Both the position numbers and the translations under genes were made by a program. The notes below the pieces were generated by a model, which saw only the letters and a program-made list of their open reading frames with translations, made no database searches and was not told the DNA's origin. DNA of 64,000 nt, taken from NCBI RefSeq assembly GCF_000518765.1, contig NZ_KI912489.1, forward strand, positions 66,652 through 130,651, written 5' to 3'. How positions within the stretch are numbered: the stretch's first letter is position 1; every line of letters starts with the position of its first letter. This document shows positions 52,288 through 61,567 of the stretch, in pieces. This DNA is from Ruminococcus flavefaciens ATCC 19208 (GTDB taxonomy: Bacteria > Bacillota > Clostridia > Oscillospirales > Ruminococcaceae).

Positions 52288-52404
52288 GGATTTATTTTAA
52301 GGTATTTGGAGGTATAAGTTCGGGAAATGTATCAACAGAGAGACAGTGAAAAAAGCCGTCGGAAAAGGCTGTCACAAAAGACGGAAATCAAGGGGAAAGC
52401 AGGG

Positions 52405-53715
52405 TTACTTCCGTTTTTTTCTGTGAAGGGCAGCTTCCGACATTTCTCTTACGCTGGTGCCTTCGGGGAAAAGCTTGTCGGCAAGCTTCTGAAGCGGGTT
52501 TTTTCTGACTCTTTCTGTATGAACAGGGGCGAGTTCAGGCTCACTTTCAGCCTTGCCCCATTTTTTCTTTTCTTTATCCGAAAGATCAGGTATAATAATA
52601 TTTCTGTCACCGATATAGCTGTGGTTTTCGAGAAATTCCAGCGGCAGCCGACAGCCTTCGCTGCCGTATTTCCCGATAAAATCTCCGAAATGAAAGTACA
52701 GCATATCCTTGAAATCGTCTCTGCCGTCAATTATTTTCTGATTATTTTCCATTGCCTCAATGAGAGACTTCTGCATTTCTGTCTCGGGTTCAAAATCCTC
52801 GATAAATGAAAGCGGACCCAGTATCATAAAGCCTATCATATACTCATCGAGGCAAAAATCGCTTTTCGGCTTTTTATTCTGAGGAACATCGAAGCCGTAG
52901 GCTGCATAAAGGGCGAAAGCTGTTCTTATAGCCATGCATTTTTCGCCGTCTATATCATACAGGAGCTTATTTTCGACAAATCCGCGGAGTCGTCCCGATT
53001 TTACCATAAGGGGCTGTACTGATTGCAGCATGACAGCCTTTATGCCTCTGACGATAGCGGCTTCCACATCGTTTGAAAAGTCTCCGCCGATATGGAGGAT
53101 ATTGTTTGGTTCGACACCCGATTTTTTTATGACAGTCTCAAGATAGGCTGTTTCTGCGGAATCGGGGATATTCTGCTCTGACGGGATTATGACGGAGTCA
53201 TATTCTCCGTAGCCGCAGCTGCAGAGTATCTTTACGATAACATCACGGGGATAGTAGGATACAGAGGTGATTATCACCTTGTTTTTGCAGTCCTTAGCCT
53301 TATCAAAGAGGAGCTTTCCAAGCTTTCTCGGAAAAGCAAAATGCTCGATAAGGTCACATTCTCTTGTCATAAGTCTTTCTCTTCCCGTGGGAGTGATACC
53401 GCTCATTTTAGCAAGGATATTGTATATCTTTTCAAGAGTTACATTGCCCTTTGCACTGTATTTTTTCTCAGCAGCCTTCTGCGCTTCCATACGAAGATCT
53501 GTGAAGGTCTTTTTTGTGGTGTTGAGCAGCGAGAAATCCTCCTCCATAAAGAGAAACATATCCTCGGGCTTGGAAAAAGGAGTAAGTACGAGAGTATCCC
53601 AAAGCTTGAAGCTTATGGTTTTGTGGTCGTTTCTTTCGACCTCATGGAGCATTTTTACGAGTATCTCGTCCTGTGCCGCAGAGGGCGGTCTTTTTGGCTG
53701 AAAGTCTCCTTCCAT
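52405..53715 (-). CDS. HAD-like protein with altered catalytic Asp
   Basis: A 436-residue protein whose N-terminal 260 residues follow HAD-hydrolase order: SFKLWDTL (35-42) where the family has SFDxFDT, then ITSVSYYPRDVI for motif II, and LHIGGDFSNDVEAA for motif IV. The nucleophile position is Lys 37, so it is probably inactive as a phosphatase. The C-terminal 170 residues (FEPETEMQKSLIEAMENN, then FLENHSYIGDRN) resemble the HAD-associated region found next to glycosyltransferases. Last gene of the glgP-HK-GH95-GH26 cluster, 13 bases after the GH26 gene. AGGAGG upstream. Confidence 0.65.
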   Translation of the reverse strand: MEGDFQPKRPPSAAQDEILVKMLHEVERNDHKTISFKLWDTLVLTPFSKPEDMFLFMEEDFSLLNTTKKTFTDLRMEAQKAAEKKYSAKGNVTLEKIYNILAKMSGITPTGRERLMTRECDLIEHFAFPRKLGKLLFDKAKDCKNKVIITSVSYYPRDVIVKILCSCGYGEYDSVIIPSEQNIPDSAETAYLETVIKKSGVEPNNILHIGGDFSNDVEAAIVRGIKAVMLQSVQPLMVKSGRLRGFVENKLLYDIDGEKCMAIRTAFALYAAYGFDVPQNKKPKSDFCLDEYMIGFMILGPLSFIEDFEPETEMQKSLIEAMENNQKIIDGRDDFKDMLYFHFGDFIGKYGSEGCRLPLEFLENHSYIGDRNIIIPDLSDKEKKKWGKAESEPELAPVHTERVRKNPLQKLADKLFPEGTSVREMSEAALHRKKRK

Positions 53716-53728
53716 TTAAAAACCTCCT

Positions 53729-55396
53729 TTAGTCGGTCGTTTTTGTTTCTTTCTCAGAAGCTTCTTCTGTTTCGGGTGTCTCTATGCCTCTGAGCCTGCG
53801 GTATTCATCGAGTGTCATAGCACCGTCGGAGTTATACGCTCTTATAATAGCGTCCCTGCTGGTGAATTCCTCGCTGTATTCGCCTTTTTCGTTCTGTATG
53901 TACTTTCCGTACCATACGCCGAAGAACGACCATACAGCATTATCACGGAAAGCCGCGTCCATATCGGGAACACTTCCGCATTCGCTTATAGCGATGAGCT
54001 TATCGCTGCCCACGAATTTCTGAACAGCGGCGAATTCCTCATAGAATCTGTTTCCGTAGTCCTTTTCGTCCTTGAAGTAAAGGTCAACGCCTGCGATATC
54101 GAAGGTTCGCCTGTCAACGAGAGTGCTGTCGCTCTGACCGTTCCATATCCAGATAAGGTTGTCCAGCTCGAAGTATTTGGTAAAGCGTTCGTAAAGCAGG
54201 TTCCACAGCCATTTATAAGCGTCTGCGCCCTTTGCGCCCCACCAGTACCAGTCACCGTAGCCCTCGGGGAGAGGTCTCCACAGCACAGGGACTCCCCTGT
54301 TTTTCAGTGAAGTGAGCTGACCTGCCATATTATCTATATCCAGTATGAGCCCGTAGCATTCTTTGGAAATATTTCCCTTGCTGTAAAGCTCACGTATCTC
54401 TTCTTCATTCAATTCCGCTATCTTTTCATCTGTAACGGCTTTTGAAAGGTCAAAGTCAGTATCGTCTGCGGTCATGGCACTTTTTTTGTCAGAGGGTGAG
54501 TTCCAGTACCAGCTGACGGAGGAGATACCGCCGTTTAAGTACCACTCGGCAGCTGCGTCCACTTCCTTGAAGCTCTCGTCAAGATTTCCGCGTGAGACCT
54601 CAAAGTTTGAGCAGCGTATAACAGGGTATTTACCTGTAGTGTGGTAGATAAGGTCAAGCTCGTAATTGTCTCCGCCGTAAGCGTACTGACCTGTTATCAT
54701 GTATTTTCCGTAGTTTTCGGAGAGGAAGCTCATAAGCTCCTTTGCGGATTTTCCCGCATTCTTGTTTACAAGCTCACCCTTAGCGTCATAGCTTATGTCG
54801 CTGAGAGAGGTATTATTTTCAATTTTCAGATAATCGAGGCACATATCGCCGTTTTCGGGAATAATTTCAAGCTTCTGCTTGCCCTTTGTAAGGAAAACGC
54901 CGTATACGGTGATATAGGTGAACTGATTATTGTCTGTAGTCCTGAATACCGTAAGCTGTTTGTCGTCAAGCTTCAAACGGCAGTTTACAGCCTTTTCGGA
55001 CAGTATATTGAATGAAAGGTCATAGTGCTGATTGCTTGGTACATCTATCTCAAAAACAACAGAAGCCTTGCCCTCGTTTCCGAATTTGGTAACGTAGCCG
55101 TCACCGCTGAATTCTGGCTTGTTGGTATCAACAGCAGCGCCGCCCTTCAGCTCGGCTCTTTCGGCTTCGTAGAGGTTGCCCGACTGTTTTTTCTCTATTT
55201 CGGGGAAGGTAACGGGATAGTCGGGGAAGGTCTCAACGGGTTCTGTCGTGGTAGCTTCCGCAGTGGTTTTTGCAGTAGTTTCCTCTATGATAGGCACAGA
55301 GGAAGTAATAGGTTTTTTGCTGTTGCTGCAAGCCGCAAAAACAGAAGCACCTGCTCCTATTGCCACAGCTACAGCAGCTATCTTGCGAATATCCAT
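53729..55396 (-). CDS. GH26 mannanase-like lipoprotein with CBM
   Basis: A 555-residue surface lipoprotein. Signal and lipobox VFAAC (Cys 23); Thr/Glu-rich linker; a CBM35/CBM6-like beta-sandwich (about 75-195, YEAERAELKGGA to LDYLKIE); and a GH26 domain (about 215-540) with VLWRPLPEGYGDWYWWG carrying the acid/base Glu (E378) and AISECGS the nucleophile (E472). GH26 enzymes are mainly beta-1,4-mannanases. The residue before the catalytic Glu, usually His, is Pro 377 here. Same operon as GH95. Confidence 0.88.
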   Translation of the reverse strand: MDIRKIAAVAVAIGAGASVFAACSNSKKPITSSVPIIEETTAKTTAEATTTEPVETFPDYPVTFPEIEKKQSGNLYEAERAELKGGAAVDTNKPEFSGDGYVTKFGNEGKASVVFEIDVPSNQHYDLSFNILSEKAVNCRLKLDDKQLTVFRTTDNNQFTYITVYGVFLTKGKQKLEIIPENGDMCLDYLKIENNTSLSDISYDAKGELVNKNAGKSAKELMSFLSENYGKYMITGQYAYGGDNYELDLIYHTTGKYPVIRCSNFEVSRGNLDESFKEVDAAAEWYLNGGISSVSWYWNSPSDKKSAMTADDTDFDLSKAVTDEKIAELNEEEIRELYSKGNISKECYGLILDIDNMAGQLTSLKNRGVPVLWRPLPEGYGDWYWWGAKGADAYKWLWNLLYERFTKYFELDNLIWIWNGQSDSTLVDRRTFDIAGVDLYFKDEKDYGNRFYEEFAAVQKFVGSDKLIAISECGSVPDMDAAFRDNAVWSFFGVWYGKYIQNEKGEYSEEFTSRDAIIRAYNSDGAMTLDEYRRLRGIETPETEEASEKETKTTD

Positions 55397-55414
55397 TTAT
55401 TCCTCCTATGAGTT

Positions 55415-57736
55415 TCAGGATTTGACAGTATATTTCTTTCCCTTTTCTGTATTGAAGATGATAACGCCGTCCTCGATACGTGAATTTACGGATATACCGT
55501 CACAGGTAATGCTTGCTACGCAGTTTGCGCGGAGATGCATCTCTCCGTCGGTATCTGAATATATCTCAGCCGTAGAGAGCTTGCTCTCTACCCAGAAAAT
55601 GTCAAAGGTGTAGCCGCCCTTTGCTTTAAGACCCTTTATATGACCGCTTTTCCACTCGTCAGGGAGTGCAGGGAGCAGGTCTATCTCACCGCCGCAGCTC
55701 TGTAAAAGAGCCTCAGCGATAGCGGCAGTGCCGCCGAAATTAGCGTCTATCTGGAAGGTATGCTCTGAATTTGTCATATTCGGGTTAGTTGAATGTGAGA
55801 GCAGTCGCTTGAGGTTTTCGTATACCATACGGCTGTCGTAGAGTCTTGCCCACATATTGGTTATCCATGCGCAGCTCCAGCCCTTTTTGCCGCCGCCGTT
55901 GATAAGTCTGCGGACAAGAGTAGCTCTTGCAGCGTCCGCAAGCTTTGGAGTCCTGTAGGGATTGATAAGGTCGGCAGGGTGGAGGGCGAAGAGCTGAGAG
56001 ATGTGCTTGTGACCGATATCAGACTCGTCATAGTCCTCTGCCCATTCCATTATTTGTCCGTACTTGCCCACCTGAGGCAGCGGGAGAAGCTGCATCATAT
56101 CTCTCAGTTTTTCGGCAAATGCTTCGTCCTTACCGAGAATACTTGCAGCATTGATAACGTCTGCAAAGAGCACGGTTATTATCTGCATATCGATTGCAGG
56201 ACCCATGCACAGGCTTGCTTTAACGCCGTTTTCGCCGATATATTCATTTTCGGGAGATACGGACGGACCTGTTACAAGTCTGCCCTTTCCGTCATCTGTG
56301 AGATACTCGGTGAAGAATTCGGCAGCTTCCTTTAATATATGGTATTTCTCCTCAAGGAATTCCTTATCGAGGGTGTATTCATAGTGTTCATAGATATGGA
56401 GAGCCAGCCATGCACCGCCCATAGGCCATATGCTTGAAGTCCTGCACTCGTCCTGAGGCACGGTATCTCCCCATATATCAGTAGAATTATGGCATACGAA
56501 GCCCTTGTGTATGCCGTACATCTCCTTAGCTGTGACTCTTCCGTTGCCGCAGATGCGCTCCATAAGGTCAAAGAGGGGCAGATGACACTCGGAGAGGTTG
56601 CAGCTTTCAGCTATCCAGTAGCTCATTTCCGTATTGATATTGAGCTCATAGCGGCTGCCCGACGGCGATGACATCTGGTCATTCCACAAGCCCTGAATAT
56701 TGGCAGGCTGAGTACCGGGACGGCTGCATGATATCATAAGGTATCTTCCGAAATTGAAGTAAAGCTCGATGAGCTTATTGTCGTGGATAAGTCTTTCACA
56801 TTCGGTATTGTCAAGCTCATCGCCCTTGAGGCGGTCGATACGCTCGTCAGTATTCATCAGAGCAAGGTCCTCTTCCTCGCTGTTGTCGTTGAGAGAGAGC
56901 TCTACGCGGTCGAAAAGCTCTCTGTAGTCGTTTACATGGCGGTAGTAAAGCTCCTCGAAATCGCACTGGAGAGCCATTTCAGTATCCACCTGAGCGGACT
57001 CCTCATACATTTCGCTGTAAAAGCTTGTTCTTACCGAGAGAACTATCATTACTTCGTCGGCATTTTTCACGCATATCCTGTTTCCTACTGTAGAAAGCTC
57101 GCCGCCCTTTGAAGAAGCGCCGAGACAGGCAGCGAAGAATATGCCGTTTTTGCTGCCGCTGCCGCCGTTGAAGAGTATCATGTTCTCACCGCAGGGGCGG
57201 TTGTCGTCGTAATAGTCGTCACGGCCGCCGATGCAGCAGGAAAGAGAGACAGAAGCAGGCTCTGACGCGGATATACGCATTACCATAACTTCGTCGGGAG
57301 CGGATACAAAGTATTCTTTTGTATATGTTACGCCGTTCACGGTAAAGGAAGCATCTGCAACAGCGTTTCCGATATCGAGACTGCGGGAGTATTCACGGGC
57401 TTTTCCTCCGAGCTGAAGCTCCAGCTCCAGTTCGCCGAGAGGCATATAGCGGCGCATATTGGGAGTAACGCCCTGCATTTTTCTGAAGGCTGTATCCTCA
57501 GCTTCCGCTGTTTTTCCTTCTGCAAGGAGCTGTCTTACTTCTGCGAAGCCCTCTCTTGCGTCAGGGTTTATTCTGTGGCGCAGACCGCCCGACCATACAG
57601 AGTCCTCGTTTATAACGATACTCTCATTATCGGGAGTTCCGTAGATCATTGCGCCTATACGTCCGTTTCCGATAGGGAGAGCCTCCGAGAAGCTCTCAGC
57701 AGGTGAATTGTATTTCATTAAAGTTTCTGTACTCAT
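55415..57736 (-). CDS. GH95 alpha-L-fucosidase-family glycoside hydrolase
   Basis: A 773-residue protein. The N-terminal SPAESFSEALPIGNGRIGAM and INEDSVWSGG are the GH95 hallmark; the (alpha/alpha)6 barrel includes LYFNFGRYLMISCSRPGTQP, NIQGLWND and WPMGGAWLALHIYEHYEYT. GH95 acts on 1,2-alpha-fucosides or alpha-L-galactosides by inversion. It has no signal peptide, so it may act on imported oligosaccharides such as fucosylated xyloglucan fragments (inference). GGAG upstream. Confidence 0.92.
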   Translation of the reverse strand: MSTETLMKYNSPAESFSEALPIGNGRIGAMIYGTPDNESIVINEDSVWSGGLRHRINPDAREGFAEVRQLLAEGKTAEAEDTAFRKMQGVTPNMRRYMPLGELELELQLGGKAREYSRSLDIGNAVADASFTVNGVTYTKEYFVSAPDEVMVMRISASEPASVSLSCCIGGRDDYYDDNRPCGENMILFNGGSGSKNGIFFAACLGASSKGGELSTVGNRICVKNADEVMIVLSVRTSFYSEMYEESAQVDTEMALQCDFEELYYRHVNDYRELFDRVELSLNDNSEEEDLALMNTDERIDRLKGDELDNTECERLIHDNKLIELYFNFGRYLMISCSRPGTQPANIQGLWNDQMSSPSGSRYELNINTEMSYWIAESCNLSECHLPLFDLMERICGNGRVTAKEMYGIHKGFVCHNSTDIWGDTVPQDECRTSSIWPMGGAWLALHIYEHYEYTLDKEFLEEKYHILKEAAEFFTEYLTDDGKGRLVTGPSVSPENEYIGENGVKASLCMGPAIDMQIITVLFADVINAASILGKDEAFAEKLRDMMQLLPLPQVGKYGQIMEWAEDYDESDIGHKHISQLFALHPADLINPYRTPKLADAARATLVRRLINGGGKKGWSCAWITNMWARLYDSRMVYENLKRLLSHSTNPNMTNSEHTFQIDANFGGTAAIAEALLQSCGGEIDLLPALPDEWKSGHIKGLKAKGGYTFDIFWVESKLSTAEIYSDTDGEMHLRANCVASITCDGISVNSRIEDGVIIFNTEKGKKYTVKS

Positions 57737-57781
57737 TTTAAAATCTCCTATGGGATAATGAATCGCTTAGTGTGACTTTTA

Positions 57782-58843
57782 TCAGGATTTAGGCAGAGAC
57801 ATGAATATCTTAAAGCCTTCGGCAGAAGGCGTAAATGATATTCTGCCTTTAAGAGCGGCAGCGCGGTCGGACATATTTTTCAGACCTATGCCGCTTTCTT
57901 TTATTTCAGTACAGCAGCCGTTGTCCTCCAGCATGAGCTGATAGAACGCAGGGTGCTCACGTATAATGATGTTAATTCTATCCCCGTTTGAATGTTTTAC
58001 GGCATTGGAAAGTCCTTCCTTTACAACGCCAATTATGCACAGCTTGATATTTCCTGCGATATTTTCGCTTACATCGCAGTCCAGTGTGACCCTGAACCTG
58101 TTATCCACTGTGCTTATACTGTCCTCTATGACCTTTTTAAGGTCTATAGAGTCATCATGAAGGTCGTGAACGCTTTCGCGTATGCTTGTCATGGCACTGT
58201 CAAGAGTAGTTTTAAGGCTTTCCAGCGGTTCTTTCAGCTGTTCGTCCTTGTTTATTACTATGAGAGCGCCCGACTGAAGAAGTGAGCGTGTGAGCATATG
58301 TCCCACATTGTCGTGGATCTCACGGGCGATGCGGTTTCGCTCTTTCATGGTGGCAAGGTGTATCTCATTGTCCTGAGCGGCAGCAAGGCGCAGATTCTGT
58401 TCCGCAAGCTGTCGGTTCTTTCCTGCGACTTCATCGCGGAGAGAAGTGAGGACGGATACAGTTTCTTCAAGATTTGAAACTCGTTTGTAGATTATTATAG
58501 TAACCGCAAAGGCAGCACCTGTGAGTATGAGCTGTTCTGCGCTTAGCGTATTAAGCTTTGTCAGTACAGTTACAGCAGGAGTTATGAGCCACCATTTTTT
58601 CTCCCACAGTGCGTCATACAGCAGCAAAGGGAGTGAACACAGCATAAGCGGAAAAACTCCGCACAGCAGTGAGCATGAAGCTATGAGGACAGACGCGATG
58701 ACAGAGCCTGTCATAAGCTGTACAGCAGCTGATACTGTAAGAGTTGCCAGTGCAACGATAACAGGAGCTGTAAAGCTGTCGGACATAACAATGCTCATAA
58801 GGCATATAAGGAGTATAGCCAGCTTGTCAATAAGTCGGTTCAA
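57782..58843 (-). CDS. NarL-type sensor histidine kinase
   Basis: A 353-residue kinase with about five N-terminal hydrophobic segments, a coiled-coil linker (SNLEETVSVLTSLRDEVAGK), a HisKA_3 phospho-acceptor ERNRIAREIHDNVGHML (His 177) and an ATPase domain with KEGLSNAVKHS and GIGLKNMSDRA. A TTG start at 58843 follows GGTGG. Its LuxR-type partner is not in the window. Between glycogen phosphorylase and GH95, so it may sense a carbohydrate state (inference). Confidence 0.88.
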   Translation of the reverse strand: MNRLIDKLAILLICLMSIVMSDSFTAPVIVALATLTVSAAVQLMTGSVIASVLIASCSLLCGVFPLMLCSLPLLLYDALWEKKWWLITPAVTVLTKLNTLSAEQLILTGAAFAVTIIIYKRVSNLEETVSVLTSLRDEVAGKNRQLAEQNLRLAAAQDNEIHLATMKERNRIAREIHDNVGHMLTRSLLQSGALIVINKDEQLKEPLESLKTTLDSAMTSIRESVHDLHDDSIDLKKVIEDSISTVDNRFRVTLDCDVSENIAGNIKLCIIGVVKEGLSNAVKHSNGDRINIIIREHPAFYQLMLEDNGCCTEIKESGIGLKNMSDRAAALKGRISFTPSAEGFKIFMSLPKS

Positions 58844-58879
58844 ATGTCCACCGCCCTTCGTGAAAGCGAAATAAATGTC

Positions 58880-61225
58880 TTATTTGATGTTCCAGATATT
58901 TTCTGCGTAATCAGCGATAGTTCTGTCAGAGCTGAATTTGCCCGCATTGCACATATTGAGCCACTGCTTTCTTGCAAAGGCAAGGCGGTCAGAGCGGTAG
59001 TCGCTTATGCAGCGGAGCTTTGTCTCAACATAGCTCCTCATATCGCCGAGAAGGTAGTAATGGTCGGGAGCGTGCCAGCTTGCACCGTCAAGGAGAGCAG
59101 TGTAAAGCTCGCGGAAATCGCCGCTGCCGCCGTCGGAAACGCTTCCGTCGATAAGTGAGGATACTACCTTTCTTACCATAGCATCGTCAGCGAATATCTT
59201 TCTGCTGTCGTATTCGGGCACTATCTTTTCGAGATCCTCGACTTTTGCGCCGAAGATATAGTTATTTTCCTCGCCTGCCTCCTGTACTATCTCGATGTTA
59301 GCACCGTCGTAAGTACCGAGAGTCACAGCACCGTTGAGCATGAGCTTCATATTGCCTGTGCCGCTTGCTTCTGTACCTGCTGTGGATATCTGCTCTGAGA
59401 TATCAGCGCCTGCAACAAGCTTTTCAGCGTAGGAAACATTGTAATTCTGTACGAATATTACCTTAATAAGGTCGCGTGTATCAGGGTCAGATGAAACTAT
59501 CCTGCCCACCTCGTTGATGAATTTGATAATAGCCTTTGCACGGCGGTATCCGGGAGCAGACTTAGCTCCGAAGATAAAAGCAGTAGGAGTAAAGTCTGTG
59601 ATGCTGCCGTCCTTTATGCCGTAGTATATCCATAGTATGGAGAAAGCATTGAGGAGCTGTCTCTTATACTCATGGAGGCGCTTTATCTGTATATCGAATA
59701 CGAAATTCGGGTCTGTGTCGATACTATCGTGAGCCTTTATGAAGTCGGCAAGCTGTTTTTTCTTGCCCTGCTTTATGTCGATGAAGCGGCGGAGCACATT
59801 CTCGTCATCTGCGTATTTAGCAAGCTCTTTGAGCTTATCAAGGTCTTTTATCCAGCTGTTATCGCCGATAAGTTCGGTAATGAGCGCGGAGAGCTCCTTA
59901 TTGCAGAGAGCTATCCAGCGGCGCTGAGTTATGCCGTTTGTCTCGTTGCGGAAACGCTCGGGATAAAGGCTGAACCAATCCGCAAGCACAGAGTCCTTGA
60001 GTATCTGAGTGTGTATCTCAGCAACTCCGTTTATATGGCTCGAAGCATAGCAAGCCATGTCAGCCATGTGGATAAGGCTGCCCTTTATTATCTTTATGCG
60101 GTTTATCTTGTCCTTAGGCACATTAGCGGCGTACATATCCGCAATGAGAGCCTCGTTTATCTGGATTATTATAGCGTAGATACGCGGCAGAAGCTCTTCA
60201 ACGAGATCGGTGCGCCATTTTTCCAGAGCCTCCTGCATTACGGTATGGTTTGTATAATTGAATATCCTCTTAGCCATATCAAGGGCAGTTTCAAAGGTAT
60301 AGCCCTCGTTGTCCACCAGCTGGCGGATAAGCTCGGGGATAGATATAACAGGATGAGTATCGTTGAGCTGTACTGAGATATAGTCAGCAAGGTTATCGAG
60401 AGTTCCGAAGCGAGCCTTGTGCTTCCTGATTATATCTGTAAGAGAAGCGCAGCTGAAGAAGTACTGCTGTTTAAGGCGGAGCTTCTTGCCCTCGTCGGTA
60501 TCATCGTTAGGATAGAGTACGCGGGAGATGTCCTCGGCGTATATCTTTTCCTTAGAAGCTTCGAGGTAGTCCTGATTATTGAAAATGTCGAAATCAAATT
60601 CCTTTACAGGCTCAGCCTGCCAGAGTCTGAGAGTCCCCACATTTTCGGTACCAAAGCCGAAAACAGGCATATCATAAGGCACAGCCTTTACGGTCTGACC
60701 GTTGTATTCGATAAGGACAGTGTCTTCGTCGCAGCGTACAGACCACGGATCGCCGTATTTAGTCCAGTCGTCGATGTCCTCTTTCTGAAAGCCGTCCACG
60801 ATAGACTGCTTGAAGAGACCGTATTTATAGCGGATACCGTATCCGTCAAGGGGCAGGCTCAGAGTTGCGGCACTGTCGAGGAAGCAGGCAGCAAGTCTGC
60901 CGAGACCGCCGTTGCCGAGAGCAGCGTCCTCGATATCCTCGAGAGCTGAAAGTTCAAGACCAAGCTCTGCGAAAGCCTTTTCCACATCGTCATAGATGCC
61001 GAGTACAAGGAGATTATTGAATACAGCGCGTCCTACGAGAAATTCCATTGAGAGATACGCAGCGCGGCGTTTTGAGAGGTGCTGCTGACGGCTTTCGTTC
61101 CAGCGTTCAGAGAACATTTCCATAACGGTCTTGCCGAGAGCATCATGGAGCTGCTGCGGAGAAGCTGACTTTATATCTTTAGGAAGCCTTCCGCTGAACT
61201 TTTCAATAAACACATTTCGATCCAT
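58880..61225 (-). CDS. glgP: Glycogen/maltodextrin phosphorylase
   Basis: A 781-residue GT35 enzyme, a PLP-dependent phosphorolytic glucan cleaver giving glucose-1-phosphate. GTGNMKLMLNGAVTLGTYDG carries the PLP lysine; EASGTGN, LNDTHP and RIKRLHEYKRQLLN are clear. The start 61225 follows GGGG; 58 more codons of open frame cover the promoter. First gene of the carbohydrate cluster, with a strong promoter. Confidence 0.96.
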   Translation of the reverse strand: MDRNVFIEKFSGRLPKDIKSASPQQLHDALGKTVMEMFSERWNESRQQHLSKRRAAYLSMEFLVGRAVFNNLLVLGIYDDVEKAFAELGLELSALEDIEDAALGNGGLGRLAACFLDSAATLSLPLDGYGIRYKYGLFKQSIVDGFQKEDIDDWTKYGDPWSVRCDEDTVLIEYNGQTVKAVPYDMPVFGFGTENVGTLRLWQAEPVKEFDFDIFNNQDYLEASKEKIYAEDISRVLYPNDDTDEGKKLRLKQQYFFSCASLTDIIRKHKARFGTLDNLADYISVQLNDTHPVISIPELIRQLVDNEGYTFETALDMAKRIFNYTNHTVMQEALEKWRTDLVEELLPRIYAIIIQINEALIADMYAANVPKDKINRIKIIKGSLIHMADMACYASSHINGVAEIHTQILKDSVLADWFSLYPERFRNETNGITQRRWIALCNKELSALITELIGDNSWIKDLDKLKELAKYADDENVLRRFIDIKQGKKKQLADFIKAHDSIDTDPNFVFDIQIKRLHEYKRQLLNAFSILWIYYGIKDGSITDFTPTAFIFGAKSAPGYRRAKAIIKFINEVGRIVSSDPDTRDLIKVIFVQNYNVSYAEKLVAGADISEQISTAGTEASGTGNMKLMLNGAVTLGTYDGANIEIVQEAGEENNYIFGAKVEDLEKIVPEYDSRKIFADDAMVRKVVSSLIDGSVSDGGSGDFRELYTALLDGASWHAPDHYYLLGDMRSYVETKLRCISDYRSDRLAFARKQWLNMCNAGKFSSDRTIADYAENIWNIK

Positions 61226-61267
61226 TTTTAAAACCCCTTTCAATGTACAAAAATATATTATCGTTTT

Positions 61268-61296
61268 ATTATAACACAAATAAGGCAATATTGCAA
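61268..61296 (-). promoter_or_regulatory. Promoter of glgP
   Basis: Minus-strand TTGCAA (61296-61291) and perfect TATAAT (61273-61268), 17-base spacing, about 45 bases before the glgP start. Confidence 0.8.
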
Positions 61297-61425
61297 ATCT
61301 ATGAGAAATTAATGGTAAAATTCCAGATAAATCATAAATAAGACCTCGTGAAATGGCGGTGATTTGGGATAAATGATGAAGTCCCGACACATTTCGCAAA
61401 AATAAGTCTTAATATACAAAAATTC

Positions 61426-61454
61426 TTGACATTGCGGAATATTGCCTGTAAAAT
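61426..61454 (+). promoter_or_regulatory. Promoter of the lipoprotein pair
   Basis: Perfect TTGACA (61426-61431) and TAAAAT (61449-61454), 17-base spacing, about 110 bases before the first lipoprotein start. The leader shows no clear riboswitch. Confidence 0.8.
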
Positions 61455-61567
61455 AGAAATTGACGAATTTTGTCGATGAATATATTTTTTTATTTTAACA
61501 TAAAATTTATCGTCTTTTCCAACCTTGAAATACACTTATTTATATAAACCATCAAGGGGGTATAAGT

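Noticed and set aside
52350-52375. Terminator after the HAD-like gene
   Set aside because: Only a 4-bp AGCC/GGCT stem with a long loop; too weak to list.
61226-61399. 58-codon extension of glycogen phosphorylase
   Set aside because: It spans the -35/-10 promoter and does not resemble the family N-terminus.
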